From NCBI GenBank assembly GCA_910574455.1, contig CAJSYZ010000009.1, positions 3,303,040-3,367,039 on the forward strand: 64,000 nt of DNA. The letters are read 5' to 3'. A program made the position numbers and the translations under genes. Source of the stretch: Trichaptum fuscoviolaceum (taxonomy: Eukaryota; Basidiomycota; Agaricomycetes; Hymenochaetales; Trichaptaceae). This document shows, piece after piece, positions 52,671 to 63,174 of this stretch; the first letter of the stretch is position 1, and the number at the start of each line of letters is the position of its first letter. The notes under the pieces are model-generated. The model saw only the letters and a list, made by a program, of their open reading frames with translations, was not told where the DNA came from and made no database searches.

Positions 52671-55666
52671 TTACTGGCCGCCCTTCGCCTTCTTCGCCAT
52701 CTGTGAGTTGAGAAAATAAAACATATCAGCAATGAAATTGAGAAAGAGGAACGAAAGCACGTACGAGGTTAAGAGCCGAGCCAGCCTTGAACCATTCAAT
52801 CTGGCCCTCGTTGAAGGAGTGCGCGAGCTCGATCTCCTCTTTCGATCCGTCGCTGTGCTTAACACGAAGGGTCAAGTTCTTGCCGGGCGCAAAAGACTCA
52901 AGACCAAGAATATCCACACGGTCGTCCGAGCGGATCTTCTCGTAGTCGTCCGGGTTCGCGAACGTCAGTGCGAGCATGCCCTGCTTCTTCAAGTTCGTCT
53001 CGTGGATGCGCGCGAAGGACTTGACGATGACCGCGAGGCCGCCGAGGAAGCGCGGCTCGAGCGCAGCGTGTTCACGCGAAGAACCTTCACCGTAATTTGA
53101 GTCGCCGATGACGACCCACTTGATGCCCTTGTCCCTGTACTCGGCCGCGACCTGCGGGACGCCGCCCCATGAGCCTGTAATCTGGTTGCGGACCTTGTTC
53201 GCCTCGCCGTTCTCGGCGTTGATGGCGCCGATGAGGCAGTTCTGGGAGATGTTCTCGAGATGGCCACGGTACTTGAGCCAGGGACCACCAGCGGAGATAT
53301 GGTCAGTTGCTACAAAGAAACAAAGAAACGTTGAGAACTGTAGTCATGCCGAGCAGTGAATAACAGCTACGTACTGCACTTGCCCTTGACCTTGATCAAA
53401 ATCGGGAGGTCCTCAGGGGTCTTGCCATCCCAAGGCTTGAATGGCTCGAGCTTCTGAAGACGGTCGCTCTTCGGGTCGATCGCAACCTGGACGCTCGCAC
53501 GGTCCTCAGGAGGGGCCTGGAAGGTGTTCTGGCCAGGGTCATAACCGCGAGGAGGAAGCTCGTTGCCAGATGGGTCGGTGAACTTGAAGGGCTTGCCATC
53601 CGCACCAATGAGCTCATCCGTCAACGGGTTGAAGGTAAGCTTGCCGGCGAACGCGAACGCAGTGACGATATCCGGAGAAGCGACGAAGGCATGGGTGGCG
53701 GGGTTAGCGTCGTTACGGCCGGTGAAGTTACGGTTGTACGAGGTGATAACTATACAAAACAAAAATAAATTTAAATCCGACGCCAAGAATAAGGCTGGAG
53801 TGAGAGCTACGCACTGGAGTTCTTCTCGCCCTTCTTGACATCCTGACGATCCCACTGACCAATGCAGGGGCCGCACGCGTTCGCAAGGACGAGGCCGCCC
53901 ACAGACTCGAAGATCTCAATCTGGCCATCGCGCTCAATCGTAGCGCGGACCTGCTCGGAACCGGGGGTGATCGTGAACTTGCTCTTGGTTGTAAGACCAT
54001 GGTCGCGTGCTTCCTTCGCGATCGAGGCGGAGCGGCTCATGTCCTCATACGACGAGTTTGTGCAAGAGCCAATGAGACCGACCTTGAGTTCCTCTGGCCA
54101 TCCGTTTGCCTTGACGGCCTCGGCGAACTTCGACACCGGGGTAGCGAGATCGGGAGTGAACGGGCCATTGATATGCGGCTCGAGTTCCGAGAGGTTCTGT
54201 TAGGTGCGTATGCCAAAAATGAAGAAAATGACGTAAGCATCGAGAAGGGAAGAAAGGAAAACAGCACGTCAATGTGCCGGAAATACGCACAATTTCGATG
54301 AGCTGGTCGTACTCGGCACCCTGGTCTGGTTGCAAGTTGTGCTGGAACTGCTGGGAGTATGCCGCAATATCACCGCGCTTCGTGGCATTCAAATAGTCGA
54401 CCATGCGGTGGTTGAACGGGAACAAAGATGTGGTCGCACCAATTTCTGCACCCATGTTGCAGATCGTTGCCATACCCGTGCAAGAGAGGGACTCAACACC
54501 AGGACCGTTGTACTCGACGATCGCACCAGTACCACCCTTGACCGTGAGAATACCAGCAACCTTGAGGATAACATCTACAAGCATGAGTTAGCATAGCAAA
54601 GTATAGAAAAAGTTCAAGTATAACATACCCTTAGGAGTAGTCCAGCCGCCAATCTTGCCAGTGAGTCGTACACCAATGACCTTCGGGCACTTGAGCTCCC
54701 AAGGTAAGTCGGCCATAACGTCGACAGCATCGGCACCACCGACACCGCATGCGACCATACCAAGACCACCAGCATTAGGAGTGTGCGAGTCCGTGCCAAT
54801 CATCAGTCCACCCGGGAATGCATAGTTTTCGAGAATAATCTGGTGGATGATACCAGAGCCAGGTCGCCAGAAGCCCATGCCGTATTTTGCCGTTGCGGTA
54901 GCCAGGAAATCGTAAACCTCCTTGTTCGTATTGACCGCCCGCTCCAAATCAGGCACACCACCGATCTGGGCTTCGATAAGATGATCACAGTGTACTGTGC
55001 TCGGGACCGCGACAGTATCCATGCCCGATGACATGAATTGAAGAATTGCCATCTGGAAGCGTGCATTTAGTCATCGTCAAAACTGTTCAAGCGGAAGTGC
55101 GCGTACCTGTGCTGTTGCATCCTGGCAAGCAACCCGCTGTGGAGAAAGTTGTTAGGCATGAGTTGAAAAGAAACGAAAGATTGAGCTCTCGCCACCGCAT
55201 GCGCTCAGCGTTTCCGGGGAAAAGGCAGCATAGATAACCGGTCATGAAGATCAAATATCATTTATACTCCTTCCAACTCGTACAAGGGCACGGGGCAGGC
55301 GCTTGCTAAAAGCGATTGCACTCACATCTGGCCTGAGCTTCAAGTAGCTCGTTCCCCGCACAATATCCTGATTGTGCGGGTCGTCAAGATGTCCATACAA
55401 AATCTTCTCTGATAACGTCAGAGGACGGTTCAACCTGTTACAACCATAAGCGCCACGCTCAGTAAAGCTCTCTGGATGCACACTGACCTTGAGCGCACGA
55501 TGGCGAGGTTGTCCTCAATGCGCTGGTAGTTGATGAAGTTGTTGGGCTCGAGCCGGCTCATTGGCACCTTGGTGTCGCCGATGCGAGGTGCCGCTGTTGC
55601 GAGCCCACGAGCAAGACGCTTTGCCTGCTTGACCGCATAGGCGGTCCTGTTTGCGAGGTTGAACAT
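52671..55666 (-). CDS. ACO1: Aconitate hydratase, mitochondrial
   Basis: A multi-exon gene. Exon 1 is 55666-55498; the last exon encodes MAKKAKGGQ and stops at 52671. The N-terminus [21 protein letters not shown] is a typical mitochondrial presequence. Aconitase interconverts citrate and isocitrate in the TCA cycle. The 4Fe-4S ligands are in [11 protein letters not shown] and [10 protein letters not shown]. Other signatures are [43 protein letters not shown] and [19 protein letters not shown]. Order and length fit the family across the A domains. The neighbouring genes (QCR6, MsrA, importin) make this a stable housekeeping segment. Splice sites not listed here were not all resolved. Confidence 0.96.
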
Positions 55667-56506
55667 CGTCGGCGACGTCTCTCACGACGAGGACGGGCAG
55701 ACCAGTTCGAGGATGACGGTGGAAGGAGGATGAGGAGCAGTGACGAAGACGAGTGATGTCCACTCTATTTTTTATTTGGCGCGTGTTTATCTTTGTCCCT
55801 CCTCTGCCGGCTTCGGCCGTATTATGGCCGCATATGGCCGACTCCGGCTTCTCTTCTGCTGCCCAATCAGCGGGCCTGCGTTATTAAATCCGGGAACACC
55901 TTCCGAATCCGGCCGAGCTTGAGTATTTTATGCTTTCATATTTTATTTATTTATTCTGCTCATCTTTCTCCTTCCTTCCATCATGTTGATGCTCGCCGAT
56001 ATCACAGATGTGTTGATTTCACTTGCGCATGAATACTTGAAACGCTCGACTACCTCTCATCAGCTGCACCCGATGTCGAGTGTCGAATGGCAGCACGAGA
56101 ATTGGTGATTTCACATGGCGAGTTGGCCTGCAGACCCGCCAGGCCAACCAAATTTTCACCTCGCGTTATTGGCCCTCGCCGGAACCCGCTTCACTTCAAC
56201 GCCTCGACCGGACTTTGACAATAGTGCTTCGTCGTTGGAACGGAACCATTGTCTACGTCCGACGCGCCCCGCTATGTCCTATTTATTGCACTCTCGACTC
56301 TCGGGAGCTGCTTTTCTGCCTAAATCTCTCAGTTGAAGAATTACAATCAAGGGTTAGCTCTTCTGAATTCTAGATTTATGGGTGCTACTAGAACTCCGTA
56401 TGTCATAATCTCATATTCAACTGCTCGAACTACACAGCCACAAACATTGATTTGAAATTTGTTGGGTGGCATACTCTATCTACCTCAGCGTCTCAGCACA
56501 ACACAA
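55667..56506. other. Intergenic between aconitase and MYND H
   Basis: A divergent promoter region. Short frames around 56080-56373 have no domain support. Confidence 0.45.
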
Positions 56507-57664
56507 ATGTTGAGTGAAAGCCCGTACAGGTCAACGCATTCTCATCCACTTCCAGGCACCAAAGCCTATGATCAGGGCAAGCTGCAGGGAGAGATAAACC
56601 TCGAACGCTTACATTACTTGCGTGCCTCGATTCTGGGGAAGTTCAAGCTTCTGATCGATGTCAAGCCAGACAGGTCAAGAGGCCAGCTCTTCCAAAGGCA
56701 AGCACTTGACTTTAGCTCCTACATGGAATTCAATCTGGCACCTGTGACTGGGATAAAACTGCATCCACGAGAAGACGGAACACTTCTGCCGGCAGACGTC
56801 GAACATTACCATCGTTTGATGCAGTCGGACTACAGAATCTTGGAGGGTGGAGTACTTGATGCTGTTCTGCGCGACCCCAGGGCTTTCTTCAATATCATGC
56901 TGCACTACCACAGCAAGGCTAAGACAACTGGAAATTCAGAGTGGGATTCGTATTTCGCCAGGCTTAAAACTAATGGATTCCCGGAGAGCGATATACAATG
57001 TTTGGTGAGCCTCTCCGCCGCACTTCGCGCACTTTCTGAACTATGAGCTACAGTACTTCGCCCGGGCCTCAGGCTGCCTAAATGGCGACTGTCCATTCTT
57101 GCACGATGAACTTGCCACAAAGAACGCTCGAGAAATGGTCGTTGAGGGACGTCGAGATTCCATGCTTGGCCCTACAGACAAGCAAATCATGGTTTATACC
57201 TTGCGCCGGATGAACGACTACGCTCTGGCTCACAACATCGACTTGTATAAGAAACTATCTGATGATATAGAGGACGATGGTCCAGAGCTCAACGAACAAC
57301 AGTTCAAAGAACTAGATAATGAGCTTACTGTCACTCGCGCCCGCGCTTTCTGTGCTAGTCCGAGCTGCGGAAAGCCTTGGCTTTTCAGCGAGGAAAAATC
57401 TCCTCTGAAGGCGTGTGGCAGGTGCAAATGGACGTCATATTGTTCTGTGAGTTCATTTTAAACCGATTCCTAAACCGCTTTTATATCCATGACGATCTGT
57501 TCAATCTCCTGACATCGGTCGGTTTATAGAAAGAATGCCAGGTGAACGACTGGCCTCGCCATAAAAAGGAGCCCTGTGCGCCTGTAGAAGAGATTATCCG
57601 GAATGATGATCTTTGGTCTTCTGCGGGCTTGAGGAAGGGCACCGAAAGGTACAACATTCTCTAG
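56507..57664 (+). CDS. MYND zinc-finger protein (copy H)
   Basis: Exons 56507-57004, 57054-57446 and 57530-57664 (341 aa). The start is MLSESPYRSTHSHPLPG, aligned to MPSDSPYRYTHCSPQPG of copy G on the other side of the core region. It has the same three-part build: conserved N-terminal region, small Cys/His segment (GCLNGDCPFLH), and C-terminal MYND finger CASPSCGKPW...CGRCKWTSYCSKECQ...HKKEPC. It has about 15 extra acidic residues (DDIEDDGPELNEQQ) before the finger. It is an inverted paralogue of G with conserved intron phases. Confidence 0.86.
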
Positions 57665-58077
57665 GTTGACAACCACTTACCGTGCATGGGTGACCTTAGC
57701 CAATGCAATGGCCTCGCGCAGTGACCAAATTCTCAATGGGCCTGTCTTTAGACTACTACGTGCTTGCGTCTGTCGACCATTACTTCAATTCGAAGTTCTC
57801 GTTATGATTTCCCAAAGGGCCGTTATGAAATTGCATTCAACTTGAATTCACTCCTTGAAACATTGTAGTAGTTGGTACTGAATGTGAGTATTTGTTGGTT
57901 CACACACTGGCAGTAGTTGACTTACATGCATACAGTATTATGTTTTTCTTGACTATTTGTGATATTATCAAGGCCCAAGGGTGATTTTACACAACGTTGT
58001 CGGCTGAGTTAGACTATACTGGCACAGCCACTGCTACTCAGGCTGGCAGTGCCCTGTGGGTTGTTTCATAACTTTCT
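57665..58077. other. Intergenic
   Basis: No gene is seen. Confidence 0.4.
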
Positions 58078-58180
58078 TTCTACACCACTGCTTTTTGAAA
58101 TAGCTTCATTGTTTGTCGAAGGCGTTAAGCAGCTGCACGAGAAGTTCTGGTTTACAGATGGAACATAATTCTCGCGACTT
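58078..58180 (+). pseudogene. BTB gene 5' fragment (F)
   Basis: The leader and first codons resemble those of the BTB pseudogene at 61220: CTTTTTGAAA...TGTCGAAGGCGT..AAGC, then CACGAGAAGTTCTGG and a TTTACAGATGGAACATAAT piece (KHEKFWFTDGN-I). The ATG is mutated to ATT and an insertion breaks the frame. The remaining gene is absent. Confidence 0.6.
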
Positions 58181-58956
58181 TGGTGGAAAGACGACGATGT
58201 GGGACCGCTGGCTCGCGCCGCCGCATGAGCTGGACTTCGCTGCGCACGGGGATGAGAAGAACGGGGAAGGAACGACATCACGGTGAGCTTACAGTCTCAC
58301 CCAGGTTCATTTTCTCTACGTTCAAGTTCACGCACTATCCTCATATCCACGTCCTACAGCCAGTGTCAACGAACACCATTTCAGACAAAGCCCATACCCA
58401 TCGGTCTTTGGTGGCAGGCTCAAACTCGGGCTTCAAGTTGGGACACACTTCCACTTTACTCAGTTGCGATCAAGACTTATCGACTACAATTTGGCTCTCC
58501 GTAGCGGCGTAGCCAAAGGAAGAGCCAGCTATCAGATGGCCCTTACGATGGCGACCGAGACGTTGCACCCTGCTCTTATTCATGAACATTCATTCAGAGC
58601 GACGCCCATCAAGCCCTTGTGATGCGCGCAAGCTGCCGCTTAGTTTCTGATGGCAGTGGCACGCATGTCTTCGGCGGTGGTTTACCGCAGTTAATGCCAT
58701 CCGAGTCGGCCTTGGAATGCAACGCCTGAGGGAACTGTGATGGCCTGCGTTACTTCCAATTGGATAGAACGAATGAATTGTCCCTTGGAACACAAAGCTT
58801 GACTATCGATAGTGATTGTCGAAATAGCTTCGGGTACCGTTAGTACAGTATGCTGACGCACTATATCTTTGTTCTCGCGATAGATTCCGCTCTGTTAAGA
58901 GGTACAAAAGTGCTCAAGACATCGGGAGTTGCTTAGCATCGTTCCCATCATTCGCA
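58181..58956. other. No clear gene; upstream DNA of FAD oxidase J
   Basis: 58590-58950 matches the upstream region of copy I in inverted form. Motifs ACGTTCAAGTTCACG (58319) and GGGCTTCAAGTTGGG (58429) occur. The 110-codon frame at 58180-58512 has no domain. Confidence 0.4.
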
Positions 58957-60791
58957 ATGGCCAACCTCGACTCCTTCAAAACCTCATTTAAAGGCGACAT
59001 CGTGACTTCGGTCGATGCTGACTATGAGGAAGCGATCGCTCGCTGGGCCAAAAATGCTATTCGCAAGGCCAAGCTCGTAGCTTTCGTCAAGGACGCGCAA
59101 GACGTGTCTCAGGCAATTAAATATGCTATAGCAGAAGGTCTCTCTCTTGCTGTCCGTGGCGGTGGTCACAATGTCACTGGCGCCTCGTCTTCCGATGGAG
59201 GTCTAGTCATTGATCTGTCGAAGTACCTGGGCGGAGTACGCGTTGATCCCGATAAGAAGCTCGGTTATGTAGGAGGTGGTGCCGTTTGGAAGACAGTTGA
59301 TGAAACTGCTATCAAGTATGGCTTGGCTGGCGTCGGAGGTACTGTGAACCATGTAAGCAAACTTATTTCTTGTACTCAGATTACGGCTTCTGAAATCTGA
59401 GGTCATTTTGCACAGACCGGTGTAGGGGGGTAAGTTCATTTCTTTCACTTTCCGAACTATCCGCCTTTTGATGTCGCATCAATAGTCTGACTCTTGGTGG
59501 TGGATACGGATGGCTGACACCTGAGCACGGACTGACGATCGACAACATAGTCCAGGTGTGATATATCCGCTAATGTTATGAACGATGTTCGCTCAATAAA
59601 CCTGCCATACAGGTCGAAGTGGTTTTAGCTGACGGTTCGATAGTAACTGCGAACGAGTCCGAGAATGCAGACCTATTCTGGGCTGTGCGAGGTGGGGGTG
59701 GTAACTTTGGCGTTTGTACCGAGTTCGTATTCAGGCTGCATGAGCAACGCCGCACTGTCTATTCCGGAGCTTTGATCTTCGTCGAGGAGCAACTGGAAGC
59801 CCTACTTGCTGTAACGGAAGACTGGTGGAACAAAGGCCCTTACGAGAAGGAAGCCATGTATCACTTCATGGCAGTGGCACCGCCTCCTTTGAGTAAGGTG
59901 AGTTGTGCAGGACTTTCCATATGTACATGTACAAAAGTTAAAGACCTTGTGTCTTAGCCTGTTATTCTCGCAATCGTCTTCCATAATGGCTCAGAGGAAG
60001 AGGGAAGGAAACGTTTCAAACCATTCCTTGACCTCAGTAGGCAATCTTTATTTCCCCGCCTCGATGAATACTGACGTTTCTTATAGAACCAATTGATAAA
60101 ACTGGTGAAATTCCATATGAACGACAGAACTCTCTGATCGTAAGTCTTGCGACATCCTTCGTGCTGAAACACTAGTGTGCTCACCTTTATTATCTCGCAG
60201 AACGATTCCGTTGACCATGGATCATGCCGATACCTTCGCGGTGCCAAACTCTCCGTAGCAGATCCCAGTACTTTCACTCGTACAGCCTCGGCCGCATTCA
60301 AGAAAATAGTAGAGCAACCGCAAGGGACGCACAACTACATGGTGTCATTTGAGTATGTTTCTATGAAGAAAGTGCTCGAGATTCCGAACTCCGCGATGGC
60401 GTTTTACGGTCGTGGGTCGGACCTGAACGTCTTGTCGGTGTGCACCTGGCCCGGGGACGAGAACACACCCGAGAACGAGAAGAAAGCGAAGGAGGGGGTG
60501 ACTGCGTTCTCGAAGATCGTCGAGGCTGAAGGGAGGGAAGACGATGGGTCCGGATCGAGTGCTGAGCCTAGGGCATATGGGAATTATTGTAAGTGTTTTC
60601 ATTTCACAGTGTTTCTACTTCCGCATGTCTCATTTGAACCTCGTTTAGCGGACGGCGGCGCTACGACGTCAGCAGATAAAGCGAAGCAGCTTTTTGGCCC
60701 CAATTATCCTAAACTCCAAGAACTGAAGAAGAAATACGACCCGAAGAACATCTTCAACAAATGGTACCCTATTATTCCTGACCAAGCGTAA
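58957..60791 (+). CDS. FAD-linked oxidase, BBE-like (copy J)
   Basis: Eight exons: 58957-59352, 59416-59429 (14-nt micro-exon), 59486-59555, 59613-59897, 59958-60036, 60087-60139, 60201-60588 and 60649-60791 (475 aa). Exons 1-6 and 8 have exactly the lengths of copy I; exon 7 is three codons longer. The motifs are the same: [46 protein letters not shown] and [13 protein letters not shown]. Cofactor and substrate inferences are as for copy I. The complete frame over eight exons shows that it is functional or only recently non-functional. Confidence 0.9.
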
Positions 60792-61219
60792 AAGACGAGG
60801 TAGAGAACGATCTGCAGCATTATGTAAAATACGATATTTAAGGACTCCCCTCTCAATCAATACCTCCTTTGAAATGTGTTGCTTGACTTGTTAGCAGATC
60901 GTACATCACTCTTGAGGCTCGTGTACTATTCTCATCCTAAGTAAATCGTAGTAGTCTTCCTGTTTCTTGGGGTTCTTCAACCTCCTGGTCTCTTTATGAG
61001 ATCGAGAAGCCTGTTTACTTCTTTGTCGTATTTCACGTGTAGCACGAAGTCAGTCCAGTCTTCCACATTGTATATATGATCTGCGCTTTATACTGTCTTT
61101 CGGCGTAAGTGGTTAAGTACTTGGAGGTGGCTATCGAGTAAACGGAATTGAACAAACAACGCGTAAACACGTTCTCCACCTACCTTTATCACCCGTTACT
61201 CTTTTTCGAAACATCTTCA
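60792..61219. other. Intergenic between FAD oxidase J and BTB pseudogene E
   Basis: No gene is seen. Confidence 0.45.
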
Positions 61220-61261
61220 ATGTCTGCCGAAGGCGTAAAGCACGAGAAGTTCTGGTTCACT

Positions 61262-62005
61262 TAGACTCGTAAACCAGTCGTTTGTGTCAAATAGAAACGA
61301 CTGGTATGACTCAATCAGAAAGAGGCCTGTAACGCCATTGTGACCCATCGGTCACAATGTGCCTGATTATTCAGCTTAATGGTGGCAGATTTTCACAGGG
61401 TCCTTAGGTTGCCGGTGGCTTCCCGAGTCCCGGTCACTCCTTTTTTTTTTGAAATTCGACTTGTATTAGAATCAGATAGCGAATACATACAGATTTTTGT
61501 GCTACTTGTTAACTACCTAACACTATGAGGCCCTACAAGAACATAAGAGTCAATAGAGACACATCGAGGTCGCTTGGTCAACTGGCTTTTGGATTCATCC
61601 CTTTCGGGTGGCAAATAGACTCAGCTGCAGCTATTTTGAAGGGTCAGGATGTTGTGCTCGACGTAGGCACGGGCAGCGGAAAGACTGTCGCATTCACCTC
61701 AGCATTGTTAACGAATCCAGATGCCATTGCTATAATTGTTTCTGACATAAATACGACGTCGTGGTACGTTGTAGTAGGAAAAGAGGCGCGTATAGGCGCG
61801 GCGGCGCGACGCGACTATGACCGGCGCAAATCGCGTGTGACTTTAGCACTCGTTTTGTCTTACTTTCTCACAGCTTAGGGTCCTTCCTCAAAGGGAGAAT
61901 ACGTTTTAGGAAATATGGAGGAGCTCTGACGTTACTCGGCCACTTCTGATTGAGTCGTACCAGCCGTTACTACAACACTACACTAACGGCTGGCTTGCGA
62001 GCCTA
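61262..62005. mobile_element. 744-bp TIR element carrying a helicase fragment
   Basis: The ends TAGACTCGTAAACCAGTC and GGCTGGCTTGCGAGCCTA are inverted repeats extending about 55 bp. Each arm also folds on itself (ACCAGTCGTTT/AAACGACTGGT on the left, ACCAGCCGTT/AACGGCTGG on the right). The target duplication is TGGTTCACT (61253-61261 and 62006-62014), 9 bp, or 8 bp if the last T belongs to the element. It shares its ends with the 69-bp MITE at 11878. There is no transposase. A further hairpin (CATTGTGACC/GGTCACAATG) is at about 61338-61361. Confidence 0.88.
61525..61770 (+). pseudogene. Captured N-terminal fragment of a RecQ-type DEAD/DEAH helicase
   Basis: From ATG 61525 the frame contains FIPFGWQIDSAAAILKGQD, then VVLDVGTGSGKTVAF (Walker A, GTGSGKT) and LLTNPDAIAIIVS. 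This is motif 0 to motif Ia of RecQ-like helicases, a type common in agaricomycete genomes. After IIVS the similarity ends abruptly and unrelated sequence follows to a stop at 61878. No motif II (DExH) or C-terminal helicase domain is present, so it is a captured piece, not an enzyme. Confidence 0.7.
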
Positions 62006-63174
62006 TGGTTCACTGGGTGGGAACATAATCCTCTGCGCCACCAACTTGAATGCATCTAACTCTGTTGGCGAACGAGGATGTGATTTCGATACAACCGCTG
62101 CCATGGTGCGAAGCATACTCGAGCAACAGATGTGAATCCGGACAGAAGAAAGAAGCGAAGGAGGACAGAGGAGGGCTCCATTGATGTCTCTGGAAGCACT
62201 CCCTCATTGAAGCGCGTCCTTTTCCGTGTCCACAAGAGTATACTGTTGAAACACTCTCCGGTTTTCGGTGGCATGTTCTCCCTTCTGGATGTCACCAACC
62301 ATTCGGAACGCCAAGGTAAGAACTTGGAGCTTTCATATCCAGATCTTGATCAACGCAAACTCGTAGACGACGAGTACGAAGGTGTACCCATTGTTGAGCT
62401 CTCAGATACCGTGGAACAGGTCGAGCAACTACTGGGAGTCTTCTATGACCTACTGTGCGTATTCTCATCTCTTGTCTTTATCTTGAATTCATCTGATCTT
62501 CCCTCCTTCAGCCCGCCCCACTGAAATTCCGAGACAGCGATACGCCCATACGCTTTCTCCCTCTCATGGAAATGACATGCAAATACGAAGTCGAGGCCAT
62601 TGTAAAGCATCATGATATAGTCGAGCGCGTTGAAGCCGACTGGCCAAAAACACTTGAGAAATGGGACAAAGCAAATGAACAATTAGTAAAGGTCCATAAA
62701 GGACAAGTTCCCGGGCCGGCACTTACATTTACATTTACATGTCGAAAGACAAAGTTATCGGAACCCATCGTCGCCATCAACTTCGCAAAGCGCTTTGGAT
62801 TGTATGATATTCTACCCGCCGCCTTCCTAGAGCTTTTGCGTACACCATATGAAAGCGATAGGGATAAAACGTATTCGCAAGATAAGAGGGCCGAAGCTGG
62901 GAAGTCGCGTACAAAGTGTGATCGCTGGCATCTTCTGTCAAAAGAGGACCACATGTTGCTTGGGAAGTTGCGAGAATTGATCAGACAATAGCCTGAGAAG
63001 TATCTACCGCTTGAAATACCTGACGTCACTTACGATAAATGTACGAACAACGAGGATGATCCTGAATTATTCTCTGAACGTCGCGAATACTTACAGCTCA
63101 AATTTTGCGCTGTGGATAATGTCTAAAGCGTGTCTTGGGCACATAGTAATGCGAAGTTGAGTGATTGGCAGGCT

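Larger units (their letters stand above)
61220..63174 (+). pseudogene. BTB/POZ gene E, broken by a TIR element and mutations
   Basis: It starts MSAEGVKHEKFWFT at 61220 and is interrupted at 61262 by a 744-bp element. It resumes at 62006 with NIILCAT and GERGCDFDT, shifts frame near 62100-62135, then has KKRRRTEEGSID, VLFRVHKSILLKHSPVFGGMF, VPIVELSDTVEQVEQLLGVFYD, an intron near 62455-62515, and VAINFAKRFGLYDILPAAFLELL. Stops appear after ELIRQ (62989) and after DNV (63124). The 3' end is lost near 63175. It is closest to gene C. The region keeps about 60 codons that gene C lost to its own insertion, and so served to reconstruct gene C. Confidence 0.8.

Noticed and set aside
61525..61878. A functional DEAD-box helicase gene
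   Set aside because: Only the region up to motif Ia is present, the rest is unrelated, and it lies inside a TIR element.
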